Shown piece by piece: positions 1 to 12,400 of a stretch of DNA of 64,000 nucleotides. The notes under the pieces were generated by a model. The model was not told where the DNA came from and did no database searches. It saw nothing but the letters and a program-made list of their open reading frames with translations. The translations under genes and the position numbers were made by a program. Positions within the stretch are counted from its first letter, which is position 1. Each line of letters starts with the position of its first letter. This DNA comes from Struthio camelus (Eukaryota > Chordata > Aves > Struthioniformes > Struthionidae): assembly GCF_040807025.1 (NCBI RefSeq), contig NC_090942.1, positions 62,266,911 through 62,330,910 on the forward strand, read 5' to 3'.

Positions 1-276
1 GATAGGTGCTGACAAAAGCTGCTTCCCTTTCTGCATTGGTTTCATCATGCTCAATGTTACAGCTAAGCAGCTTTGCAGTTTTAGGCAGCTTTGCCAAATT
101 TTACATGCCCTAGGTCGTAAAGATACAGAGATAGTGTTGGAACACATTTTTCATGTGTAGGTACGTATATGTTATTGCATTATAGTAAATTAAAGCTTCA
201 AAACAGTATCACTTCATTCTTAAAGATTTCAGAGCCTATGTAAAATCTGTGTACCTTTCACTCTGTTTATTTTTAG

Positions 277-411
277 GTGGTTACTTTCTATGGATCATCA
301 TTACTTGATGCTTCAGTGCCTGCTGGACGAGAGCTGGCGATAAAAGGTGCTTCAAGACCTGGACTTGTAACCAAGAACGGCCTGGTTATTTTTGGTAATG
401 ATGGGAAGATG
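277..411 (+). CDS. ALDH1L2: ALDH1L2 exon (first in window): end of formyltransferase domain
   Basis: Acceptor TTTTTAG before 277, donor GTAAGT after 411. It encodes 45 whole codons (phase 0 both sides), beginning [15 protein letters not shown] and ending GNDGKM, the C-terminal part of the folate-binding hydrolase domain. By comparison with the 23-exon human gene this would be exon 7 (inference). Confidence 0.93.
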
Positions 412-3400
412 GTAAGTGCTCATCCTGGCAAACATGAGCATGGAGGAAATAACTTTAGCAAAAAGTGCAAGAAGCGTGGAATTGTGAGGCTATACAAATC
501 CAGCTGCTAAAGACAGACAGTTAATTAGCCTGGAATTTATTAATCTTCTGCCATTCTGTAGAAAAGGCATTCATATCTGGCTTCTCACTCAAATCATATT
601 CATTTTGGTTATGTATTAAAATGTACCAATACTAGAAGAGAATCTGAAAGACAGATGGAAGTAACCTGTTTTTAATTACCTGCATCATAGCAGCTTTCCT
701 GCCAGCTATTTATTTTACTATTTCAACGATTATATTAATAGTGAAAAATTCACCACACAAGGATGTATTGCCTCCCAAATAGTTTAAAAATCGTAACCCC
801 TCATTTTTCAGGTACTAGTGAGAAATCTACAGTTTGAGGATGGAAAAATGATCCCTGCATCTAAATACTTCTCTGCTGATGAAACAGCTGCCCTGGAACT
901 TACAGAAGAGGAGAAGAAGATGGCAGAAGATATTAGGGTAATTCTGTAATCTGCATTCATGGGATATTATTTCAGGGAAAAGTATTAGATACTTCTCATT
1001 ATAGGCAAGGCATATATTTTAACTAGCCATGCAGGTTTTTTTGGTGAGATGAACTGAAAAAGCATAGGGTTGGATCTTTAGTTATTGAAATTAATTCAGA
1101 TGGATTTGGGAGTTCACGCTGAAACACATAACCCTAGAAAGTTTTCTTTCAGATGCAAGTGTTGCAAAGAAGAGATTGCGGGGTCAAGTGAGAGCAAATG
1201 ACGGGGTTTTATGCCTGTCTGTGCTGTCTCTCCCTTCTGCTGCAACCATACACAAGGGTAGCTGGCAGAGGGATGTGGCAATGCAGCAGTTGGAGCAGAA
1301 AGTTTTAGAACTGGAGAGGCACCTTGTTGCTCTCTCCAGCGATCGCTCCCTCTGCAGTGAGTATCAGGTTCTTAGCTGAAAGCGACATTGGTCGATTGTT
1401 TAAGTTGTGGGCCAGAGCAGCTGAAGCACAGACATCTTCTGTCCTGCTAACTCTAATGCAGTCAATAACTTTTGATACAGGTCAGGCAGCTTAAGGCACT
1501 AATGTTTTAAACTGCTGTTTCAAGCTTCCCTTGAACCTGCCTGCCAGCAACCTAAATGCTGCCTGGAGCTATTGACTGACTGATACAACAGCTAAAAGAA
1601 ATATAAAGTTTTCAGTTTATGATGCTAGCTGCTAACTCTTGAGACCTAATTATCATTAATTTAAATATTACATTACAAGTAATATTTTAGCATTCATGTT
1701 AGCAGAAATATCCATCTAATGCATGCAGCTTAAACTACCTCTCAGCTCTGCCCAGGTGCCAAGAATTCCATCAGTTCAGTCACAAAGTTCTCCAAGTCTC
1801 TGCTGAGAATATACTCCATAATGCAATGTAATGTTATTATTTGGAAGGTGGAGGCTTTAGTAAAGGTGGCATAAAAATCACTACCACTGTAGCAGTAAGT
1901 TTGCTTGCATGATTAGGTGATATTGTCATGGACAAAAAGAATTTTTTGTGGTATGATAATTATGCTGTAGATTTTATTGGCTATCATCAAGTTCCAGACC
2001 TGCTTAAAATGGCTTTCTATTGTAGTATCCGTTGAAGTAATACACTTTGAAGGCATGAATACATTAGAAAATACTCTTCAGTAAATACTTCTTGCAATTA
2101 GATGATGGTTTATAACTGCTTCCATTATTTGTATATATTATTAGGCTATTTGGAAGGGAATTTTGAGCAATGTTGCTGTAATTGAGGATTCTACAGACTT
2201 CTTCAAATCTGGAGCATCTTCTATGCATGTTGTCAGGTAAACATATTCATATATATATTCAATAATATGCTGAAACAAAAGTTAATGGAAACACGTTGTC
2301 ATGGTGCTTTTAGATCGGGGTTGATAAAGTAGTGAACAAAAAATGATTTTTCCAATTTATTTCCCACTGTTCTGTCTATTCCCTTTCCTACCTTTGGAAA
2401 TGTGGTAGGGTTTTGTGCCCCAAATTAAGAGATATTAATCAATCCTGCCCCTTCTACTCAAGCAAAATTCCCCTTGACTTCAGAAGCATCAGCCACATGG
2501 GGAAGCATGATGGTGCCCAAACCTATTAGCATGCAGTAATGGGTATCTTAAGAGCAGCGGGCTGATTCAGAAGCTAAGCAAAGGAATTCCCATAGGGAAA
2601 GTCATTGAAAACCTTTCACAGGAAGGATTGAACCCAGTGCTTACAAGTAAGTGCACTGAGTTCATGCTGTGTTGGGTCACCTCAGTTAACTTCTTTTTAT
2701 AACTCAGATATGCCCTAAGACCAGGATTTCAGTTTTATTTTAACACACTGATTATTGCCCATCTTAATTACCAGTGTCATAGAGTTCAGAACTTCCTCCA
2801 TGTGTTGGTGAGAACAGTCTCTCATGCTGTTTCATCAATCCATGCATGTTATTTGTCATTTTTTTCCAAAAGTTTACCTAAGAGTACTCCAGACCTCACG
2901 TTTTCTTTTCTGCAGCACCCCCAATTAACCCAGCAGATGTCAGTACACTGCCTGGAACTATTCAATTTTCATTTGCAATTCAACTTGTTCTATCTTTGAA
3001 ATCTTTAGAATGCTGGAAGAGATCAAACAGAAATATAGTGGACTTCAGCTGCAGAATGAAGATGTGTATATGGCCACTAAGTTTGCAGACTTTATTCAAA
3101 TGGCTGTCCGAAAACTCAGAGGAGAAGACAAAGAGGAAGAGTTGGTCGTTGATTATGTCAGTAGTCATTGATTAGTTTTTCTTTATTGCTTGTTGTTTCT
3201 TGGTTGTTTGGGAAGTAGGCAATGCATTTTGATTGGCTGCTTGATGCAGCAGGAAAAACAAACAAGTATTTGGGCATACAAGCTCTTCTTTGTGGCTTTT
3301 TTCCTGCAAGTTTAATATATATTTGCATTTCAGAATGGAAGTATATGTATAATGTGATTCATGATGCTCCTGAAACTGGGAGATCAAGAACGTGCAGTAG

Positions 3401-6400
3401 TAGAGTGGTTCACAAAGGCACCACGCCAGTGCAGAGTCCTGCTAATATATTTCAGTCAGAATAGTTGCAGACCTTCTGCTTTACTGAGATAAACAGTGCT
3501 AGACTTTTCTGCTAAGAGTTTGTTAGAAAACTGTATGTGACAGGAGTAGTGTTTGTTTGTGAAGACATTAAGCCAGTCAGCATTGCTTGAACTTGGGGAA
3601 TTTGCTTGAACTGGGCATTTGTTTGAAGTCCTGTACCTCTTCAAACCTTCATTGGTTTGAAGATAGAGACCCAATGAGAAAAAATACCTAAATCTGCTTA
3701 ACTCTCCAGGAGTATGGATTCTGGTGTTCAGGAAGAATGTGACTTCTATTTTATTTTACCCGTTTGACTGTTCTTAACAGCCATATATACATCCTGAAAC
3801 GCAGCTGAATGTTAGTTATAAGTATCAAAAGCTATGTTCTGTTGTTAGGCTACGTTAAAATGTTATATTTTGAGTACTACAAGTTTAATTTCTTGTGTGT
3901 TTCACTCTTAGGTTTTAAAAAATGTGAACAACATGACTGTGAAGATCCCATACCAGTGTTTCATAAATGGACAATTTATAAATGCTGATGATGGAAAAAC
4001 ATACGACACCATAAATCCAACAGATGGATCAGTGAGTAATTTCTAAGTATGATCAATATCAGTTTATTTCAATTTGGTTTTTTTTTGGTTTTGGTGGGTT
4101 CAAAACTACACGGTTACAAATTTAAGAACCCCATAAATAAATTTGAAATTTTTAATTTACTTCTCAGTTTGTGCATTCTTCCGTTTTTGCATTTCCGTCA
4201 AGCTGCACAGTAAATATTACCTAATTCCACTTAAACTATTGTATGCCAATCTCCATACCCAGCTGTTTGTTTTGCCTTGATTTCATACTTGTTTAGCTTC
4301 GCAAACAAAAAAGGCTAAGGTTTAATTGCTAAAGAAGTATTTCTATATGTATATTAAGTATTTCTATAAGTATATTGTGTACATTTCCTGTCAGTCATCA
4401 ACTTCAATTTTTATTTTATTTTATTTTACAAATGTCATGTCTTAGGGCAAATGTGACTTTAAAATGTCCCTTTTAAAGTCCAGTAAGAGAAATGACTTTT
4501 CGATAGGAAAATAGATACAGTTCCACTTCAGCCTTGGTTGAGCAGCTGTTAAGTAAGAATTATAAATAAGACGAGTGATCCTGATGTCCGCATAAGCTGT
4601 TGTAATTCTGGACTAATGAAATTCCACTGAAATCAGTGGAACAAATTTTACTGGGATTAGAAGCCGGAATCTAGTACTTTCCTTGTAACTCATTATGGAA
4701 TAGAATAAAAATCATAACAAATTTGTGTTATGCTTTAAAATGTAATAATTATGGGATATAATCATTATAAAATACTGTGTGCGTATGGTGGTTCATGGTA
4801 GCAGAGGCTCCATTCCAGAAAAACAGAACGTGCAGGAGGTATTTTAACATGTTTAGATATTAGATGATAACAACACATATTAGGGCTTTCCACTTTTGTC
4901 ATATTACATTGATTTTACATATGAAAAGAGGGTGAAATCCAGTGGGATGATGTTCCTCAGTGTTGAAGAAAAAGGGAAAAGATCTAGGAATCAGAGTCCC
5001 TGCACTGTCCTCCAAACTCGGCCACCATTAGTTGCGTCTGAACTTTTTGGAACCTAACTCACCCATAACGACTGATGGCGCGTGAGGATATCAAGTATTT
5101 TCTCTTACGCTCCATCAAAAAGTTTAGGAGGAAGGAGTGACTCCGCACATCCCGGCCTCTCAGTCTGAGCTAACACATTGCTACATTGTCACAGGTAATA
5201 GCCAGTGTATCTTCTGCTTCCTTGGTTGATGTTGACAAAGCAGTGGCAGCAGCAAAAGAGGCATTTGAGAATGGTGAATGGGGAAAAATGAATGCACGGG
5301 AAAGAGGGCGACTCATGTACAGGTATGTAGAGGGTGGTGTTCTGTTTGCTTAGTGTCCTTAAAACTAATTATTTTGTTCCACTGAAGAATTGTAACATAC
5401 TGTATCTGAATATGATGGATATTCATAATGCCATTTTCAGAGTTAGTGGACTAGCTACCTTTTCATCTCCTAATTTACTGCAGTGCACTGGCCTGAGGTC
5501 TTAGCTGAGGCGTGAATCTTTCTCATGGCCGGGCAGAATCTCATTAGCTCTCGCTGTCAGATAGAGACCTGGGTTCCCTAGCCAGTGATCGCTTCACTTA
5601 AAATTTGACTGAAACTTTGGCAGTCTCTTTGACACCATTCTTCCAGGAGTTCATGGTCAGCGAGAAGTCTGTAGCTACAAAAGGTTGGGAAAAGGGCTGC
5701 AGGCCTGTAAAAGAACATTGAATAGCTATCACAACACAAAATAAGCAAGTCAGAACTCGCATTAAAATTAAATACAGCCTTTCACTTAAATCTTTCACAA
5801 GTGTACCTGGATTCAAGGCATGTATAAACTTGGGTTTAAATCATATTAGGAAGGTAGGGCACTTAGGCGCCCAAGTTTACTCTGCCTTGAAGATATACTT
5901 TTAAGGTCTTAAAACTGCTGCTCTGTTTAACACTAGGAAGATTTTACAAGCATAACTCTGTTGGTTAGGCATATGGAAAATACAACTTCCCTAAACTACG
6001 TACATTATTCTCATTGATGACCTGGATTAAACTCTTCTCTGCTTAGGGAGAGAGCTCCCTAAGATAGCTCTGCCAGAGTATTTATGTTGCAAACCGTTCC
6101 AAGTCAGAATTAAGGCCCTCTGGTCCACCTTAAAATGAAGCCCCTTTTCCTCTGGGCCCTAGTCAAAATCGGGTTCTCGCGTGCTGCGCTGGAGAGAATG
6201 TTTGTGCTGTTACAGCCCCTAGCTCTGCTACTGTGTCTTAAGGAATCGTTAACAGAAGACACTGGCCATGCATTTAAAGAGATGTTCTCCTTTGTCCCTG
6301 ACCTGGCATATCCATTCTTTTACACACTAGTGCTAATGCCCTGGACTGTAGCTGGCTCTCCAAGATACAGTGAAAACAGGTATTGAAGAGCATTTGTCCA

Positions 6401-9400
6401 CCCTTCTACAAATGTTTTAAATGGACCTAATTTGCTCAATGGAAAAAACAGGTTGCATGTCCATCTTCAAATATTCTTTTACAGGATCTAAAAGGCACTC
6501 AGATAACCTCTCAAAATCACGTGAGGACACTGATTATGCATCTGAGTATAAAACCACAGATAGAAGCTTAAGAAAAACCTTGATATGTCTGTTTCACGGT
6601 AATATGAGAGATCTAGCCAAGACCTGGGTGTGTACATTGATTCATGCAAACAGACCTTTCCTTCCTGAACGGGGTCCCACTAAAATTACAAGAGCTCCTC
6701 ACAAATATAGGTGATCTGTCTGCATAGATGCCTGTCTGAGACATTTCTGTGGCTACTATTAACTTACAGTTTTTGTTTTGTGGCTGTCCTCCTAGTCTTA
6801 CTTGTACCTCACTGTCTTGCTTCACTGATCTAACAGATGGATAACTGAGGCCTAAAGAGAGCGCAGGCCAGATTTTCAAATGTTCAAGACACATTAAATG
6901 CAGTTTGCATTACACCTTAGGATCTGCATCTTTATATATCCAGGTGCCCGTGAAGCATCTAGCACTAAATAATTTGTCCAAGTTCAGACAGTACAAAGCA
7001 GTATAATGAAGCTAGCTTTCCCAAATCTGAGCTAGGACTGTAAGTACTCCTCAGCACTTTTGATTACTTGGCATTGTTAATGTTACTGTGAATTTGTTTT
7101 CTGACTTATTGGTCTAATTTTCTATAATAAGCTCCTCATAGTACAAGAGAAAAAGTGAGTACAGTATTCCAATGATTATTATATTTACAAGACCATAGTA
7201 GAAAAATCCAAGTGAAGTTTTCACAGATCACTTCCTCATCCCTTTCCTACTACAGTCAATGTGAAAATATTTGCAGAGTTTAACAGGCGTTTGCTCAAGT
7301 TCTTACGGATTGTAATGACCAGTGGTCCCAACACTGCACTTTTAAATTCTGTGGGAATGTTATTTTATTTACAGTTCTTTGCCATACCAAATCTCGTTTT
7401 AGGCTGCCAATGGTTAGATGTCACTTCTTTGATGTGTATTTGTTATGTTTTGGTTAAAGACTTGCAGACCTGATGGAAGAACATCAAGAAGAGTTAGCAA
7501 CCATAGAATCTATCGACTCAGGAGCTGTCTACACATTAGCTCTGAAGACCCATGTAGGGATGTCTGTGCAAACATTCAGATACTTTGCTGGATGGTGTGA
7601 CAAAATTCAGGCAAGTGAATATGTAAAGGAAGAAGTGAATGACAGTGCTTCTGTGCACATTCTTTGCTGACACAATCCCAAAAAGCAGTGTTAGCAAAGG
7701 TAATCAAGGAATCAAAAAATAAAGCAAGATTAGAATTTTACCTAAAGTATGTCTCCCTGACAAGACAAAAGAAGCACAGTCTGCTTCCAATTGGAGAATA
7801 TGGATTTCGAGTCTAAGTATAAATATCTAATTTATCTAAATATCTAATAAGATCTATCTAATTAGTTGAGGTATCACAATGTATATGCATCTTTAGTCAG
7901 CTTTTGACTATTCATGGATCAGAACGTCCTTGTGGTGGTTCAGCTGCACTGTTAAGTGCAGAGACCCATGAGCTGTGTTACATCCTGAACAAGGCTGGTG
8001 AGTTTGCTTGGTGCAACAGCACATGGCTCAGGTTCAATAGCGTTTTCTCAAGTATATTTAAGATCCACAATCAAGAATATCATTCAGCTTTCTTTCCTTC
8101 ATTATATCCTCACTTTATGTTCTTCCATACTTTTGTTATCTGTGCTTTTATTTTATCCAACTGATAATCAAGAGTTGACTGCAGTACCTATAGCAGGAAA
8201 TTACACAGTAGCAGCATCCCTGCCCCTCTGTCTGATGCACAACTGCTTCTGCACAACATTCTTATACGGCAATGGTATTTTTAACAAAAATGATTAAATG
8301 GCATGTTTGAGATTTATATAAAGATCCCACCTCTTTCTTTTAGGGTGCTACCATTCCAATTAACCAGGCCCGGCCAAACCATAACCTAACATTCACAAAG
8401 AAAGAGCCAATAGGGTAAGCATCGCTTTTTTAAATCCTATCGACAGCCTTGACCAATAGAAAAGCCATACAAAAGGTGCTATCTGAAATATAATCTTTCC
8501 CTATTTTTCCCCACCTTCAGTGTCTGTGCAATTGTTATCCCCTGGAATTACCCGCTAATGATGCTCGCATGGAAGAGCGCAGCATGCTTGGCTGCAGGCA
8601 ACACGTTGGTTCTCAAACCAGCTCAGGTAAAAACACAGAGGAACGGCTCCAGTTCTTCAGTATTTGTTCAGGCAAAACAATTCAGGCATTCTAGTTGATT
8701 TCATGCATAAGTTGAACTGTCATGTCGTAAAGTGCATGTAAAGTAATACAAATTGTCATGATGATACAAGGTACCAGTTGTCTTCACTTCTGCGCTGATG
8801 GTACTCTCACTTTCAAAAATTAATTTCCATCTTCTTTTTCTTCCTTTATGTTTGTGTTGCGTGGTGCTATTATTAGGGAGATGAACATAAACTCAAAATT
8901 CTGTCACTGCATATGAACAGAATACATTCTTTTTTGCAAGAAGCCATCATTTTTAATTTGTCAATATTGTGAGGAAGAAGAAGATATATATTGTATCAAA
9001 ATTAAGAAGTACCGAATGTAAAAGATATCATCACACATGTAACTAAAATAGAAGACCTAATCTAAATGTTTCCACTTAGGTCACACCACTGACTTCCTTA
9101 AAGTTTGCAGAACTCTCAGCTAAAGCTGGATTTCCTAAGGGTGTTATAAATATTCTGCCTGGTTCAGGTAAAAAAAACATAAACTAATCATTTTTCTGGA
9201 ACTAGGTCGTGCTAAAACTGGTGAAATAATATTTTGCCTTTGCAGATCAGCATACAAATGTATGCTGCATGGCTTTATCTTCGTTCCTAGTAGGCTGGCA
9301 TGTACGCTATACAGCAGTTTCACATATTCCCAGAACAGAACTGGGAAAATCTGTATATCTCATGGCTCTAGCTAACGATCACAGCCCTTGACCTACCTCC

Positions 9401-12400
9401 TCTCCAAGTTCACACAGATAGCGTTAACACTCTGAAAAAGAATTTATTTACAGAGGAACATGTTGCCCTTGATTGTAAGACTTCACTTTTCTCCTACTCT
9501 TGTCGTCACTTGGAAGTATTACTGCATTTAAATGTGACTGTGAAATTTACAGCAAGCTGGTAAGATGCTTATTGATCAGTATAGATAAGTTATGGTCCAC
9601 ACCATGTTACTATTCTCCTCTTTCCCCTAAGGAAAGAAAGTGACAAAGTGACCGTATTGGTCAGGCTTTGTCACAAATTAGGTTATTCCACCTACAGCAA
9701 ACTATTAGGGAGGAAGTTCTCTCTGTCCCCAGAGAGATGGGGAGATTTGGAGCCATTCATGTGATTTAAGTTAACTAGTATGAGACTTTAATACTGATAT
9801 AAATAAAACTGCAAAGGTAAATAAGGAAGTGATATTGTACTTGATTCGTGTATCGTTAGCTGTTTCTGTGTTAGAGTGCCACCGCTGGGGTAGTGAAAAT
9901 TGCATAGGCACTGTCCAGTTAAGCTGTTTTCCTCATCCCAATAGGTGGCTTAGGGGGACAGCGTTTGTCTGAACACCCAGACGTTCGCAAACTTGGATTC
10001 ACTGGTTCAACACCAACTGGTAAAAAGATCATGCAGAGGTATTCTTAGCATAAGATTCATAGATAAAACACTGCTGAGTCTAGTTCCAAAGTGTCTTATT
10101 AACTATATCTTGCATGTAGCAGTAGTAAAGAAGCATGTGTGGTCGTTTACATTTATGTAGAATTCTACTTAAGTCTCTCTGTTTTCTAACAGAGAGAGGT
10201 TTATACTGTTCACTGGATTTGATTAAAGGGAAATAATGGATTTGGCTTGTTTTAAAGCTTGTTTTTACATAATTATTTACATTTTTTCCAGTGCAGCCAG
10301 TAATCTGAAGAAAGTTTCTCTTGAGCTTGGTGGTAAATCGCCATTGATCATATTCAATGACTGTGAACTTGACAGAGCCGTAAAAATGGTAAGGTTACTT
10401 CAAAGAAAAATACATTCAAAGCATTCATGATACATCCTCATGGTATTGCAATACTCTTATTGACTTGCCCAGAAGTGCAGCAGGGACCTTCATCATATTT
10501 CATGCAATCTGTTAGAAAATAGACTCTTTTTCTACAGGATGTTTCTCTGTGCCAGCACAGCTAAGCCTTTAATGCTCCACCAAAAAGCCAGGGATCTGTA
10601 CTACAAGAAATACACATTTACAAATACAACCAAATAAGGAAATATAGGTAGAAAATATTTCAATCAGCCAAGTTTATACATTAAAAGAAATTTCTATCAA
10701 AATTTGATACTCAAAAAGAAGCTTCAAATATAAACACCTGAAGGGAGCCAAAATATCTTGGGCTCCATACGGCCATATATTGCTTTGTAATTCATTATCA
10801 GTCACCATAACCTCCACCTTCCTGATCAGCTGTAACTTGTTTAAAATTTGTAAATAATTTGTGCAAACAAGAAATTCAGTAGATTTAAGGAGCTCATTTC
10901 CTGTTTAGGTGTTCTGATTCATAAAAATGATAGCAAATACAGTTGGTCTCCCACACCGTACTTACCCATAGTGCTAATTCCATGAGTTCTTTAAACTGGC
11001 TTAAGCAGGTCCTGTTACCGGGACGAAGCTATTATGCATTTTTCCCACTTTTGGACACGCTTTTGGGAGCGCAGGAGTTTGTGTGACTGCACAGTGAAGT
11101 ATATGTGGAAAATAATAAAAGCTGACACACAGTAATCAGCATACTGCTTGGCCCCACCAATGCTCTCAGCTGCAGCATGAGGCAGAGGTTTGCCTGAGAT
11201 ATAAGTAACATTGATGGCTTTTAATGATTGTGAAACAATGCATTTTGGCTACACTTGTGACACTAGCACACGATTCCAATTCATACCTACTAGTGCCAGG
11301 ACCCTAGACCTTTGCAGCAGCCAGAAAACAAGCGTTTAGAAGTTTTAGTTGTCCTCCTTCCTCCACCTTCCCACTCCCCTGGAAAAACAGTGGTAGGCAT
11401 CAGTTCTTGGTGAATACAAAGGAGCAAACAGCACAGTGTCTGAATCCACATTCTTTAAACAGGAGCTTCTCTGCAGATTAGAGTGAGATAAAGTTGACCC
11501 AGTTACATGCAATTATCAACACAAGCTGTATTGCTCAGTGGATTAGCACAGTTTCATATTCATTGGTCTTGCTGTCAGCCCTCTTCTCTGTGGGGTGGCA
11601 GCAGGTGTTTCCGTGGAAGGCTGGTGGAAATGGAAAGAGCAGTGCAAACGGGTTCATCCAGAGCCATTTGACTCCATGGAAGAGTATTTGCCAGTTGTAA
11701 GACTAGTTTGCTTCTTGCACTGATGATGTCTGTTTAGGTAAAGCATTACACTTGAGGGTCAAAGACACAGAATGCAACCCAAGGGAACAGAACAAAAGGG
11801 AGAATGAACAAAAGGATGCATATGAATATTAATATGTTTTTTTTTCCCCTGATCAGGGTATGGGAGCGGTATATTTCAACAAAGGAGAAAACTGCATTGC
11901 TGCTGGCAGGCTGTTTGTGGAAGAATCAATCCATGATGACTTTGTTAGAAAAGTGGTAAGATATTTAAGGACTAATGTTTAAGCAGATACTTTGCTATGG
12001 CACAAAGATCCGCTAGTTTTAAAGACACACACATTTCTTGTTATTTTTAGTTGTTTAACTTCTCATTACTGCTTGTGATAGGCAATGCTGCTTCTCATGA
12101 AGCTCTTACAGGTTTGAAGGGGAGGCACTGAAGGGAGATGTTTTCATCAGAAATGCACAGATAAGTGACATAGTAGATATTTTACTATCAGTGGTATTTC
12201 GTATTTGACTAGGAAAGCAAGATTAAAAAAAGCACTCAACTGACATCAATGTGATTGAAGACTGCTTGAAGTTTAAAAAGGGGAATATTGGAAGCATAGC
12301 TGGAATCATACAAAGGTCATTACTAAAAATCCAGTAGTCTCTGTGTAGTACCATTGGAGAATTCATTTGTCTAGCTCAAGAAAAGGAAATTATTGTGATA

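Noticed and set aside
3157-3174. ALDH1L2 truncated isoform by read-through of the 3156 donor
   Set aside because: The frame ends after five codons (VSSH then stop). Homology requires splicing to 3912, so read-through is treated only as possible intron retention.
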